64,000 nt of DNA from Siderastrea siderea (GCA_964030785.1 OZ034979.1:38598984-38662983); one strand, 5' to 3'; shown: positions 51,901-63,846, counted from the first letter of the stretch. Program-made: numbers and translations. Notes: generated by a model not told the origin, from the sequence alone.

Positions 51901-54900
51901 TTGGATCATCAATAGTCGTCAGGCCGTGCGAAATATGAAGTTCAAGTGTAGCTACTGTCACCGCCAGACAGTAAAGCCTCAAGAGGAACACATGGGAAAT
52001 CTACCAGAGTGCAGACTTGAACCAGGAATAGTGTTCAGGAACACTGGTGTTGATTTTTCGGACCTATACTCGTTAAAGAAAGACGCAGCGAAGGTAAAGT
52101 GTATGGTTGTTTGTTTGTTTGCATGAGTACTAGAGCATACCATCTCGAGTTGGTTGACGATCTTTCAACAGATCATTTCATTATGGCACTGAGGTGATTC
52201 ATTGCGCGGCGTGGTCGGCCGCAGAACATATACAGTGACAACGGGACGAACTTTGTAGGGCGAATAACGAGTTCCAGCAGTGCAGTAGACAGCTGAATGA
52301 AGAGAGGATACAAGACTTTTGCACGCCCAAGGAGATCAAATGGAACTTCAATCCGCCGATTGCTCCCCACTTTCGAGGCGCCTGGGAGAGACTAGTCCAG
52401 TGTACGAAGAGAACGCTGAAAGCAATATTGGCAAACAGGGTCGCTTCCAAAGAAGTGCTGGGAACTGCTTTAGTTGAGGCGGAGGGGATATTAAACAGTC
52501 GCCCTATTACCCACGTGTCGAGCGATGCGGGTGACATTGAGGCGCTCACGCCAAATCATTTCTTATTACTGCAGGCAAATCCTAGTTATGAAGACGCTGA
52601 CGTTAGTGACCGAGAGGTCAACTCAAAGAACTTGTGATTGGCGACAGTCCCAAGCGTTGGCTAACTTCTTTTGGAGGCGTTTTACCAAGGAGTACCTCCC
52701 TAGCTTGAGAACCTCCCTAGACAGAGAGAAAGAAATGGAAAGAGAAGAAGCTTAACTTGAATAAGGGAAATGTGGTGCTAGTTACTGAACCGAACCAGTC
52801 GCGAGGCGTGTGGCCACTGGGAAGGATCGTGTTCACTCATCCCGGGCAAGATGGAAAAGTTAGAGCTGTCACGGTTCGTACTTATTTCGGGGAGTACATG
52901 AGACCAATCACGAAACTTTGTTTGTTAGAGGAAGCGGAAGGCCAGAACGTTTAATCGTCTCAACGTTGTGCTTCGACTAGGGGCAGGGATGTGCCTCCCT
53001 CCCCCCGAGTTTCCGGTTCCAATGACTGTGATTGACGCGTGATTGACAGTCGCTAAGAACATGTGCGAGTCTAGAATGAAAAACATGTGACTGAGAGCAA
53101 GTGTAAAAAAGCTCTCTCGAGTTTAGTGCTGTGTTTTATTTTGTTTTGTGAGAGTCTATCGAACCAGCGCGTTGTGTTTAAAGTCGCCCAGCGACAGAAT
53201 GGATACTAACTAACCTTAACGAGCTCGATTTTCATGACGGTAGCTTGATATACTGGGAATGAAAACGTTCCTCACAATAGCTGTACATGAAAAGAAAAAA
53301 GACCTAAAGGACTGCTTTAAACTCGATGGCGCTTATAGCTTGAAGTTAACAAACCCTTTCTGAGGACATACTTGTTATTTCAGAGGAGATCCCAGTCTTC
53401 TTGTGTTTTCAGTTTGTTTTTTAATTAGCTGTCTTTATTTTTCAACTGTGGTAGTTTAGCCGAAAATTAGTGTTACCAAGAATTCTACTCAGGGACCTGC
53501 CAAGTGTCACGCGTAAGGCGTGATTGTCACGCCTGCGGATCGAAAACTGCGATCTCACACCTACACTCACGCCTGCGTTCCCATTCTCACGCCTGGTGGA
53601 AAAGTTTGAGCCATTACAGCTTTAACCGACTCATTTTGAAAAAAAATAAAGTATTTAAATAATTTCGAAGCAATGCGAGAAAATAATGATCGTACTTTGG
53701 CGAAATCTCGGATTTTAGTAGGGAAAGTCACTGGAGATATGGTCATACTCGTCGAGACGAGCTCCGTACAATCTCAAATGGTCAAAGCATCGATTTACTG
53801 GCAATAAATCGGAACTTCTTCGGAACGTCTTTGGAAATCTTCGGACGTCTTCGGAAATCGTCGGACATCTTCGGATATTATCGGTCCCCTACGAAAAATC
53901 TTGACACTCTCGGGATAAAAATGTCACGCCTATGAATCACAAAAAGTTGGCAGGTGAGTATTCATACCTTGGTGGCATTCTTTACAAAGTTGAAGAAGAG
54001 CATTTCTGATCCTAGATATTTTCTATTCAACCGCTGTTTCAACCGCAAAGAACGGAGTTTCTTTACGCGAGGTCTCTAGAAGTTCTGTAGCCTGCGTCGC
54101 AGACGTAATATAACGCTGGTATGTAATTTAGAAGGTTAAATTTCGTCTACGACGCAGGCTAAAAACTCTGCATCTTGCATACAAGAGGTCACGGTATAGG
54201 CTCCCTTTACAACTTTAAAAACACAAGTTTTTGTTTTTGTTTTTGTTTATCTATCAATAAGCTTAAGTTAAATTCTAAAAGAGAAAAGGACTAAATATGC
54301 CTGGTGACCACAGTCACCGAAAGTCCATTTGAATGGAAACCCCGTCATTCCTCCGCACCCGTCCCAGTTGTCATCGAAAGCGACAATTAACTTAAAACAA
54401 GCGAAAATGATGCACTCAAGAGGCCTGTACGGTACTGCATGACACTATATGACCATCCCTGTCCATGCGTACGATGTCAACGCATACTGTTACTATATAG
54501 ATTTAGCCAAGCCTAAAAGCGGAGCTCCACGTCTCTCTTTCATGCTAATTGGCCCGTAAAATACAGTAAATTTTAGTTGTGCAGTTATTCTCCAAGAGGT
54601 GAAAAACAGCAAGGGAAAACATGCGGACCGCTGAGGAAACTATGAGTTGGCTTATTTTTCATCAAAGAGAAGACTTCAGTACGACTTTCACCGACAGCTC
54701 TTCTTGTAACATTCTTTCGAAAGCTAGCTTATAGAGTTCAAGAAGAGTACCTGTAAAACTACAATTGGTAAAAAAACCCACTTAAAGACTTTTCCATGCA
54801 AATACACATTTCTCACTGATTCCAATGCATCCCTCTGGCTGTTTAGTTCTGTTAACTATGCATGAAACATTTCTAGAAATCTCTCTTGCTAAAATAAATA

Positions 54901-57900
54901 ATATTTTCCTGGCATCAAACCGTTTACTGACAAGAATTCTCCAAAAAATGTTTTCGGAAACTTTCAAGCACACGTATAATTATCAAGAGAAAATGGCACA
55001 AGTTTTTCAACCGCGAAGTATTAATCGGGCGCTTTCAAGAATACACCCTGAACTATTAAATTTTAGGAAGCTATTAGAGTCTCATTTTAGACAAAATACA
55101 TGTAGACTTAAACCGAGAAATGCTTTCTTATTGTTACTGAAATAAAGATTTCATTTCGATCTGTAACTAAAGATACACTGAAATGGCTTAGCGGCTTAAC
55201 AAAAAAAACAAAACGAACACGAAAACATGCCACACTGAACTCACTCACTGAAACGGCGAGTCCAAGTTTAGTCGCTAAATTGGGACAGAAATGTCATTCA
55301 CTTCAAATGGGGAAACTAAAAAATATAACAATATAAGGAAGATAAAATATTTCACAACTGAACCAAAAACATAAGGAACTTTACACTAAGACAATAAACT
55401 TAAAAATGACGACAGAGCGACTCTTCAGGTGTTGAATACTAAATAAATAAGATAAATACGAATTAGTCAAAACAACCCAATATGCGTCGCCGAAGAAAAA
55501 CAACCTAAATTGATAAAAACAACACAGGCTCAGTCTAGAATAGTCACGATTTCCACTTTTCGTATAAAATACAGTAGAATTCCTCTAAGAAAAATATTGA
55601 AAATTACGCACTAAAGTTCAAAAGGAAATTGAGCTTAATTAAGCTTAAGTTAACTGAAGTCTAAATATCAGATTGCTCACTAATGAAAATTCCTTTAATG
55701 CATAAACACAGAAAAAGGACAAGAAACCTTCAAAAACATGAAATGTCATTCACATACGAAGCATTCGTTTGCCTAGGAAAGCAAACTGCATTCAATTTGC
55801 CCCTCGAGTGAAGTTACTCGCAAGCCGGCAAACGGGAACTACGAGCTATTTTTTAAAAAAGTTTTTAAAACATTTCAAGAACATTACCGTAATTTACTAA
55901 ACATGTAAAGTCGCTCAATTAAACAATTTTTACAAGGTAAATCCACACTCAAATCTGTAATTTACTTTACCACTGAACTGAAAGAAGGCCTTGAAAATCT
56001 AAACGAAAGTCGCCGGGTTCTTTCCAGATCTCCTTAGCTTTGAAAAAAAAGCAAGTATGTCCTCGAACAAGGATTTCTTGCCTTCAAACTCTCCAGTATC
56101 TTCTTTATGCGCCATCTAGATTATAGCAATCCTTTTCCTTTTCATGATGAACGTCTACAAGTCTTCATTCCAAGAATGTATTACAATTATCGTATTGAAA
56201 GTCGAGCGTACGAGGAACCAGCCGCCATATTGTTTACTTCAGCGACAAGAAAAATGGCATTCCACCTCTCCCGCTCAGGCTGTCTTGGGACTCCCGTCAC
56301 CCTCCCCCAGAGTCCAGAGTCTGTACGGACGGACGGGCGTACGCTGACGTCAGAACCAAAACTTTCGGATCAACGGGTTACCAAATTTTCTTACCCATGG
56401 TGCTCCGCGAGCTCCGCTATAACTAGGTTTGTGTACATAAAATAACTCTCCATCTTCAGCTCTGTCATGATTGCACAGTGGGCAGACACGCGAACGTGGC
56501 GATTTTTGGTTTCGTTTCTTTTTCAGGTGGCGCGCGTTGAAACCTCACACCTTCACATTTTGTCTCTCCAATGTTTTCTTTATTCCTTTTGTTGTTGTTG
56601 TTTCGGCTTGGTGTAATTTCTACCTACTTGCTGTTCCCATGACAAATTTCAAACAGTACTCCGTTCTCATATTAACGGAACGTCGGCTTTTTACATTTAT
56701 TTTTGTAAGATCTGGCTTAACTTTGGGTTATACGTGTTTATTTTTAGTCTTGGTACAAGCTATTGTTTAATGAAATCTTTCTTAGTTACGTTTTCTGTTG
56801 TTTTTCAACGAAGTGATATATAATATTGATACATTTAGTTATTTTTTATATATAATCTCAACCCACCGCAATCAGCTAAGCTAATTTGCGGATAGAACCA
56901 CAGTTCTATTTGTAAACAACTCTTGAAAAAAATTGGTGAAAACAATGAGCTCTGCACTTTGCTCGCGATCACGAGCGCTACGGAAACAGCCAATTCCAGC
57001 AAGAATTTTTGCTGTTTTGCAGATGACCTGGCGAATTTAAGTTGAGGTTATATTTGCAACGATACCAGGTACATCGTGTTACGAGTGCTTGAGAAAGAAA
57101 AATTATCACGCACCAGTTATATAAAGTTAACCCGAGTACTACCAATGGATATTTTACACATGGACCGCAAAATTGTGAACCGGCTTATTATTAACAACCA
57201 AGATTTCTGTGGTCGACGCCATCTATTGTCTTTATTAAAGAAAATTTACTTTTGGCTCTTCAATTTCTTCTGTGGGCGATTGTGCTAAGATTTTAGTTCG
57301 AAACACGGGCTAAGTTCGGCTGAGCTATAAACAAAACATTTCTGACCGCGAGCGAATACCAGGAGATATTGATTCATTGCCGTTGAAATTGTTTGTGCAG
57401 TTGTATTTATTTGCATTTATTATTCAACAAGTTGTCACTATGCCCATATATGGTAAGGAAGCCCTCAATATCTGTCATCCGTACATGACGGATATCCTGC
57501 GATATACGTAAATGACCATATTTGGAAGTGCACTGCAAATTTTCTTTCATTGCTTGTTTGGCGGCCATTTTAAAAAGCGAGACAGTTTTAGCAGTTTTCT
57601 CCGGAAATTTTAACTCCCTGGAAGAAACTTTCCACGATTAAATGCTCTCAAAAAGTCAACAATTATTTGCTTCAGCTCACAAAGATATCCAGAGGTTGAC
57701 TTGGACTTTTCATAGTGAGAACTCACCCAAGGAAATGCTATTGCGAACGAAGCAGCAGACTTGCTCACGGAAAGTTGTAAAGTTGAAAAGATTTTAATTC
57801 ACAGGAAGAGGACTTATTCTCGGTAAGGTAGCAATATTTTTTTTACTTTGTTACATCATTTCCAAACATGAGTTTGTAAATAAGTCCTTTTAAGTGAACG

Positions 57901-59679
57901 GTAGTAAACTTCGATTTCTTGAAGTTCTGTTTTGATTTTTATTATGTGTTGCTGGCTTTTAGCGTTTTCATCATAGAACCATAGTTTTTCTCGTTCTGAA
58001 AATGGTATTTGATAAGAATTTGTTGAATAATAAAACAATTATCCTGCTCAATCTTGCGGAATATCCCCTGATTTAGCCAACTCGGCCTACGGCCTCGTCG
58101 GCTAAGTATCAGGTGATATTCCGCGCGATTTCGCAGGATAATTGTTAATTATTTGCCAATTTATTTCGTGGACGTCCGTGCGAAACGTTAGCTTCCTTAA
58201 TAAGCGAGAATGTAACATTATTATACTGTGACTCTCTTGTTTTTCCTCTGTTGCTCCGAGAAAGGTTTTTAAATAGAACCAAAAAATTGGCACGGTTCAT
58301 TCTCCAATCGAAAGCACCCATATGTAAATTTTGCTTTTCTACTGCTTAGAAATTTGTTATTCATATTTTTCAAGCACATGGTTTTGAGAGCTAAACAAAA
58401 AGTGTAAAAGAGAATTAACCGTCTCAAGTTCGTATTTGGAAATCGCGAGAGTTGTTTAATTTATCTTGAGACAAACGCAACGTCTACCAGCCCTTCATGT
58501 GTTTAGATTTTACGTTAGTGCGCGCACTCGGGCATGAAGTGGCGGGGGGGGGGGGGGAGGGAGAGACGGCGGGGCTTAAACCTCCCGCCTCCCGTACCCT
58601 TTAATCCCGGTTCCCGCTCTGTATTTGTTGTCTCCCGCCTCTTTGCACTTTTTCGATTGGAAAATATTGCGCAACGTTGCGTAATTTTTCCCTTTTTCTC
58701 CCGCTTCTCGTTACCTTGGGAATCCCGCTTCTCTTGCCTCCCGTACACCTCCCGTCCCCCTTTCTCCCGGTCTCCCATCCCCCTGTCACCCCCTCCACTG
58801 AGGTGGCATGACTGTTCAAGCCGAGTTGAAAATTTTACCAGATAATAGTTGATTTTTTGTCCTACAACCAAGTCATTTAGAGTCTTCCTGATGGTTTTCT
58901 TTTTAATTTTCCGAGTTGTCGTTTTTTGAGTAAAGCCGTGAATTCGTGTTTAATTATTATGCATTATTTTTGCACGCAACCGAACAGTCCGTAACGGTGT
59001 TTGGTTTTCGTATATAAAGCACGTAATTTCAGTTAACTTAACCACAGTCCATGCTTTCCTAAGTATCACTCAGGGAAAATAGTAGCCTTTACGTGGCTGC
59101 GGAGATTGCAGTGTACACCCAGTCAGACTGAAGCCTTCGTAATACACGGTCGATGGTCGATGCGAGTAATTTTCAATGTAAATCTCCATAGTAAAGGATT
59201 ATTTTCAGTGGATTAGGACGATAGCGTCCCGATGACGATTATCTTTCACTTGCCAGAATTGACACGATAACAAATATAACGATGTGTTTTCACTAGATCG
59301 AATCGATATTTTACCGCAATTTATACGCAGGGAAGCTCTGGCATTAAATATCCTGAAACCACACGTGCGGCTGGAATACACAAAGTTAAACCAGGACATA
59401 TTCAACATGGTGAACAGGAAAAAAATGAAAAACAAAAATATTGAGCGATTTGTAATGGCTCCAACGAGCCTACCAACTGAAATTTAAATAATGGAGATGT
59501 TTTACCCCCTAGAACGCACTTACCGTCATAGAAGACTTGAGTTCCGTCCTTGTGAAAGTAGACAAACACAAGAAACTGTATAATCGCAAAAAGTCCACAC
59601 ACAACGAAACACAGCACCTGAGTCCTTGAGGTCATAGTTGCTGTAAGAAGTTCGGACTCTGGGGTGAGTTGCATAACAC
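43793..59679 (-). CDS. Type II membrane FAD-dependent UGM/amine-oxidase-like protein with C-terminal DUF3431 (two coding exons)
   Basis: Two exons, 59,679-59,524 and 45,924-43,793, join in phase (GAC-G then GA) across a 13.6-kb intron to give about 760 residues from the ATG at 59,674. Residues 20-40 form one membrane segment near a short cytosolic N-terminus, as in Golgi type II enzymes. Residues 65-76 ([12 protein letters not shown]) are a dinucleotide-binding motif, followed by [13 protein letters not shown] and [11 protein letters not shown], typical of UDP-galactopyranose mutase-like/amine-oxidase flavoproteins. From about 545 a DUF3431-like domain begins ([40 protein letters not shown]). 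The predicted role is sugar or glycan modification in the secretory pathway; the substrate is unknown. Confidence 0.8.
45925..47200. other. Intron of the UGM-like gene; repeats
   Basis: It holds a TTTATTTA run (about 46,240-46,275), a TTAA-flanked MITE and two direct 45-base blocks on either side of that MITE (about 46,427 and 46,853, each with GAAGCTT.TC.CCTGATTTATA). No exon was seen. Confidence 0.5.
46477..46828. mobile_element. TTAA-flanked MITE (GGACGGTGCC ends)
   Basis: TTAA lies at 46,473-46,476 and 46,829-46,832. The ends GGACGGTGCC and GGCGCCGTCC are near complements. Inner inverted blocks (GGTAACCACGCATTAC with ATGCGTGGTTACC) also match. No ORF. Confidence 0.75.
47201..47404 (+). 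repeat. BEL/Pao 5' LTR
   Basis: It starts TGTGCCTCCC and ends GCGACA. It shares TTGTGTTTAAAG and CTCTCGAGTTTAGTGCTGTG with the 3' LTR. Differences and small gaps between the LTRs show that the insertion is not recent. Confidence 0.85.
47560..49200 (+). pseudogene. BEL/Pao gag remnant
   Basis: Pieces in two or more frames (from [10 protein letters not shown] at 47,560; 47,755-48,279; 48,322-49,200) include [18 protein letters not shown], typical of Pao-family gag, and Cys/His knuckles ([27 protein letters not shown]). A TGA near 48,277 and a stop near 47,710 break it. Confidence 0.8.
49206..49691 (+). pseudogene. BEL/Pao aspartic protease region
   Basis: The frame reads [17 protein letters not shown], an Asp-Ser-Gly active-site motif with flanking hydrophobic residues as in Pao proteases. 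It ends at a stop at 49,691 before the reverse transcriptase. Confidence 0.75.
49692..51372 (+). pseudogene. BEL/Pao reverse transcriptase and RNase H remnants
   Basis: 50,017-50,349 holds [10 protein letters not shown], then an [13 protein letters not shown] block. After a stop at 50,347 the frame resumes at 50,422 with [10 protein letters not shown] where a YVDD-type catalytic box should be, so the active site is lost. The later part ([39 protein letters not shown]) is the Pao connection and RNase H-like region. Confidence 0.85.
51433..52954 (+). pseudogene. BEL/Pao integrase remnants
   Basis: Fragments include an N-terminal region (51,433-51,915), [11 protein letters not shown] and [14 protein letters not shown] (51,926-52,126), [10 protein letters not shown] in a shifted frame near 52,230, and a C-terminal tail ([24 protein letters not shown], 52,757-52,954). 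At least three breaks are present. Confidence 0.8.
52990..53196 (+). repeat. BEL/Pao 3' LTR
   Basis: It starts TGTGCCTCCC directly after a purine tract and ends GCGACA. It is the partner of 47,201-47,404. Confidence 0.85.
53495..53955. mobile_element. MITE with ACCTGCCAA ends and TCACGCCTG repeats
   Basis: ACCTGCCAAGTGTCACG at the left and TTGGCAGGT at the right face each other. The left third has four spaced TCACGCCTG units. The right third has repeated TCTTCGGA units (53,818-53,880). Confidence 0.65.
53956..56500. other. UGM-like gene intron; no gene seen
   Basis: A small inverted pair, TAGCCTGCGTCGCAGACG and CGTCTACGACGCAGGCTA, lies at 54,088-54,172. The rest is A/T-rich with short random ORFs. 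The frame at 54,825-55,145 (106 codons) has no recognisable domain. Confidence 0.3.
56530..56930 (+). repeat. Interspersed repeat, possible LINE 3' end (copy B)
   Basis: It contains CTAAGCTAATTTGCGGATAG, related to the repeat at 16,700-16,870. The 99-codon frame at 56,471-56,770 has hydrophobic stretches only and is not convincing. Confidence 0.4.
58030..58150. repeat. Short palindromic MITE
   Basis: ACAATTATCCTG...GGAATATC.CCTGAT..TTAGCC and its complement GGCTAA..ATCAGGTGATATTCC...CAGGATAATTGT surround AACTCGGCCTACGGCCTCGT. Confidence 0.85.
58530..58830. repeat. Purine/pyrimidine-skewed repeat
   Basis: A G-run (58,543-58,556) is followed by about 250 bases of CCCGCCTCCCG-type sequence with imperfect CTCCCGTC units. 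Its ends (GAAGTGGCGGGGG, CCCCCTCCACTGAGGTGGC) are weakly inverted. Confidence 0.5.
59524..59679 (-). CDS. UGM-like gene, exon with membrane anchor
   Basis: After a TCTTTAG acceptor comes an ATG at 59,674 (a second in frame at 59,635). A 21-residue hydrophobic segment follows, then [11 protein letters not shown] and a GTAAGT donor. The acceptor implies a further, non-coding exon upstream. The link to the distant second exon rests on phase (1/1) and on the fact that the second exon lacks a start. Confidence 0.7.
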
Positions 59680-59828
59680 CTAAAGATTTAAAAGACAATG
59701 GCGTGGCTGCCGTAAGTGCCGTGTCAGGAGAACTAACAATTAAGCCTCATTTTCTATGATAAATGATATTTGCTCGTGTAGATGAGAAATTTGCCACATT
59801 TTCATATGGCAAATGAAAACTGGCAGTT

Positions 59829-59959
59829 TGCTACCCTGGGTACCAGAGGTTCTCTCGTGGCACGCTTGGCGAGAAGACTTGTCGGCCGAGAGAAGACTAG
59901 TAAGAGGCATGTAATATGACCGCTAGGAAGCGTCTGCCACCCAGGGTAGCAGTCTGCAT
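59829..59959. repeat. MITE with CTACCCTGGGTACCAGAG ends
   Basis: GCTACCCTGGGTACC at the left answers CCACCCAGGGTAGCAG at the right. Inner blocks GGCGAGAAGACTTGTCGGCC and ACTAGTAAGAGGC are less regular. It lies upstream of the UGM-like first exon. Confidence 0.65.
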
Positions 59960-62050
59960 TTGTCAAAGAAAATTTGTCACATATGATATTTACAAGTGTA
60001 GATGGGTCGGCAGATCGTTTGCGCACTCGTTTCTTGGAGCTTTTATCTTGCCTATCCAAGTGATTGAGCCGTTTCTGGCAATTTCTCTGCTGTTAGCAGC
60101 ATTTTGACACCACGAGCCTCAAAGTTTCTATGGTCCAAGCGAACTCACGCACGCATTTTCAGCTGCATGTGGCAACAGAGTTTTCCGATTAAGCGGAAAT
60201 TTTAATAAAACGAAACATATTATTCCGCTATTAAAAAATAATCCAAGATATCCTTTTTAAGTAACTTATTTTCTCCTTTACTCGATTTATTGAAGGCGGA
60301 TTTACTGTTTACAATTTTTCCTTGTTAGCATAGCCATCATTCTTCGATCAAGTTATAAAAATGCGACTATAAATATCGAGTAAAAAGTCGAAATTTCACA
60401 AAGATTATCGTCTTAACCATTCATCAAGTCTACAGTTTTTGACGACGGCTGGTATTTTCTTCAATATTTCTCACAAATAGCTAAAAATTGCATAGATTAA
60501 TCAGGTTTAGCAGTTCTTACAACGTTTAAATTAAATTTATATCTGCTGCCATGCCTTTGTTGTGCCTTTGTGGGTAAAATCGTATGTTAATCAGCCAAAA
60601 TGTAAACAGTGAGGTAACGATTAATTCGCCTCTCTGTTAAGAATGTTTTTCTTTTATGAGGAACTCGATCAGAACACCGGTTTTCAATCGGGCAGACCAG
60701 AACTCGCCCAGCGTATCCGTTTCCGTAAACAACTGTTGCAACGCCCCATAGGAAGATACGCGAACAGTATATCTTGCCTTCTGAATCTGCCTAGGTGATA
60801 ATTCTTGTCTTCTGCTTTTTTGGTCTGAACACTGTTGTTTTTTAAGGCACTTAAACGTTCATAGACTGTGTTTTGAAGATACTGAAGGAGACTAGGAGAT
60901 AGTGCTGCATTCTAGTCAGGACTGATTAGTCAGTACTCGTTTAAGTCTAGTAAAGTCAATACCGAGAAGCTGCCGGTCTTGAGACTGGCGTTGTTGACAT
61001 AATGGCCCATTATGGTTGGACAACAAAAGCCGTGTACAAAAGGATCGAGTCTGTAAACTAGTGTGAAGTTGCTCAAAAGCTATTTTTTTCTGAAAACGAG
61101 TTTACGACGTCTGTAGCTGTCAACATTATATTTAGAAAAGAATAACACTCCATTTCATTTGTTCCATGTGTATAATTTAATCGTCACTGGTATCAGAAGA
61201 CAATAAATATTTTGCCTACCATTTGGCAAGTGCTTTCGTATACGCCAAAGCAGCAATATTGGCATTTTCTAGAAATTGTGGCTCCTGATCCAACTACGTT
61301 TCAAATTTTCTTGTCGCTGTTTTATTCTCCATCTTCTTTGTCTTCTGTTTCATTCCCATTTTTTCTGAAAAAGAAGTATGGAATTTCTACAAATTAATGA
61401 CCCTATAACTAGTTTCTCTGGCACTGAGACATTAGCTTCCTATTCACGCAAACGTACTTTAAACTTGGCATATATGTCAAGCAATCAACCGCCAGGTTAT
61501 AGAGGCCACGTGAAATATCATTATAATTTCAAAAAGGTTCTGCGTAACGTACAACTTGGCCAATTTAGAATCACAACATTTCAATGAAAAAGAAAGAAAA
61601 CTCAAACGTATGTTTCACTCTGAGAACGTTTCTTGAACCGGTTATAGACACTTGGGGAAAACTGAAAATTTTAGGATCTTGGTAGAACATTGTAGATTGC
61701 TACGATTTTTGCGACAGGGATGTGATCAATAACTGTATAAGGGGCTGGCTCGGTCTACTGAGATGACTGCTCAGCCCAGTATTGCATGAGGCGAGCCAGC
61801 CAGCCTGTGGCTAAATCTAGAAGCTGTCGTTTGAAAAGATGGCTGCATCAAAGAGCATGAATCGAGTGTTACTACTTTCGCTAATCCCGCATTATTTTGG
61901 TGTATTATTTTCATTTTTACACAGCTTTATGGTCTGATAAACCTTTATGTGTTATATAGAAAGAGAAATATCGATCTTCCTGTTGAGCCATTTTTCTCTG
62001 AAACGAAATTTAGTGACCAGGTGACGAGAAAGTGTTGGCCCGTAATCGCC
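59960..62050. other. No gene seen
   Basis: A/T-rich intergenic sequence with short random ORFs in both strands. No clear repeat boundary or RNA gene was found. Confidence 0.3.
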
Positions 62051-62067
62051 ATTACATGGTAAATTTT

Positions 62068-62210
62068 CAGCCCGGTTAGCCGGGATCCTAGCATCGCGTT
62101 GCCAGATCCCAGCTAGCCGGGCTGAGACTTTTTCAAGTAATCGCGAAGTTGATTTTTAGTGTGTTTCACAGACGTGCCGAGATCCCGGCAAACCGAGCCA
62201 GCCTGATCGG
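62068..62210. repeat. Short inverted-repeat element (AGCCCGG ends)
   Basis: TCAGCCCGGTTAGCCGGGATCC and GATCCCAGCTAGCCGGGCTGAG are near complements. A third GAGATCCCGGCAAACCGAGCC follows. It lies just upstream of the SWIM pseudogene. Confidence 0.6.
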
Positions 62211-62312
62211 CCCCCTGACGCCACTTTGCTAATACTAGAGTCCAAATGGACGCATGGATTGGCCCGCTCAGCACCAGGCTACTCAGGGCGCATGTTGTTC
62301 ACTCGCCTGGCA

Positions 62313-62958
62313 ATGGCGTCTCGAGACTTCGATGATTTAGTTATTGAGAGTTGTGAAAGTGTGGAGAAACTTTCAAGAAATAAAAAATTGAAGATCTTAA
62401 AAGATGCCTCAGAGAAAGGGACTTAAATCTCTCTGGCAAAAGAAACCTCGCGGAGAAGGTTTTTGGTGCTGTTAAACTTGGTTTGCCTCAACGAACCGAA
62501 GACGAGGAAAACAAGAAGCAGATCAAAGAAGAAAAGCTGTTGTTAGAAGACGGTCTGATACAGCTACCGTCCCCAAATGACCTTAAAATTGGATGGGAGC
62601 AAGAAGTTTCCGGACACAACTGAGGAGAATGTGGAGGAGTATTTAGCTGATGAAGCTCCAAAAGAACTCTTGAAAGGAGCATCCTTGGAATATTCGCGCC
62701 ATGTCATTGAATGGGAATATCACGACATCAGCCATGACGTTCGAAGCTGTTTTGTACGTGGTAAAGGCATTCCACATGAGCGCACAAATAATGCACCATA
62801 CGAGCCATGGGTGCTCCTTATCAAGGACGGTTCCGTGATGACAGGAGAATGTTCTTTTGTAGCTGGGTGAGCACAAAACCTTCCTTTAAGTTTAATTTAT
62901 GAAGTTCAAAAACATGTTTCCCACCTCTTGTTTTGCAAAATGCGAGGAACGTTATCAG

Positions 62959-62990
<32 letters not shown>

Positions 62991-63001
62991 GTTATTACTA
63001 C

Positions 63002-63032
<31 letters not shown>

Positions 63033-63661
63033 TTGTTGTTGTTGTATTGTATAACGCCAACACATTCCATTTCACAAAAATGTCATAAATACCTGTCAGT
63101 TTCAAGAAAGGTTGTCTGACGTGGTATTATATATCACCCAAACATCTACTATCACTTCACAGAAAAGTCCATCATTTTTTGATGGTATTTATCAGTTTCT
63201 TGAACTGAACCCCCCTCCCCCCTCCATACTTCCCTGGTATCATTATCCATAAAAGATAATTATAATAAAACTTTTAAGTTTTAAGTCTTAAAGTACTGCT
63301 GGTTGTGTTTGCTTCATATTACAAAAATACTTTAAACCAATAGAACCTGTCAACAGAACCTGTCATTTTGTGAATACGGATGCTAACCCTCTAGGCTGCA
63401 TTAATTGATTTTTGCAGTTGAATAGATGACATCATTTTGTCATTGATGCAAAATGTTAGAATTACCGCATTAGGCATATTTCAGGTCACACTCCCAACAC
63501 CAAAGCAGAGGGTTCTGGTAAAAGTTATTTTTTTCTTTCACAGGCTAGCTGGAGTGTGTAAACATGTAAGAGCACTTTTGTATCATATTGCATCAGAAGT
63601 CAGAAAGGGGAACAACAAAACCCGCACTTCAAAGCCTCAAGCCGTGGGGGAGACCTTCTAG
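62313..63661 (+). pseudogene. SAP-like/SWIM zinc-finger gene, frameshifted (5' part)
   Basis: It starts MASRDFDDLVIESCESVEKL. Within about 100 bases it shifts frame to DLNLSGKRNLAEKVFGAV, a SAP-like helix pair, then near 62,590 shifts again to FPDTTEENVEEYL and GECSFVAG. A GTGAGC donor at 62,870 and a TTCACAG acceptor at 63,543 join in frame to give AGLAGVCKHVRALLY, the SWIM signature (the first Cys pair is partly lost: ECSF for C.C). A further shift near 63,640 precedes the stop at 63,661. I recall such SAP-SWIM proteins as a large, repetitive family in cnidarians. Three shifts suggest a dead copy, unless the sequence has errors. Confidence 0.6.
62960..63034. repeat. (ATT)n microsatellite
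   Basis: About 24 ATT units with GTT and ACT interruptions, in the intron of the SWIM pseudogene. Confidence 0.95.
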
Positions 63662-63846
63662 TATCGCTATAGCAAACGTTACTCTGCATGTAAGTTGTCT
63701 ACCATCCCACTGAAAAAGTCAAAATTACGTAAAAGGACCAACTTATTGTCTTCAGACAAGTGCACTGTGGCTAGGTCAGGATTCGATCCTCGTGCACTGG
63801 GGAATAGGTACCCATGCAATCATACTTGATCGGAATGACTTAAAAA

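Larger units (their letters stand above)
47201..53196 (+). mobile_element. BEL/Pao LTR retrotransposon, decayed
   Basis: Two LTRs of about 205 bases (47,201-47,404 and 52,990-53,196), each TG...CA, enclose gag, protease, RT/RNase H and integrase remains in BEL/Pao order. A TGG just inside the left LTR is a likely primer-binding start, and an AGGGGCAGGGA tract precedes the right LTR. Flanks GAGTG and GAATG could be a worn 5-bp duplication. Many stops and shifts break the frames. It lies against the transcription of the host gene, in its large intron. Confidence 0.9.

Noticed and set aside
58515..58871. Overlapping ORFs of 103-118 codons on both strands
   Set aside because: They come from the purine/pyrimidine-skewed repeat and have no domain.
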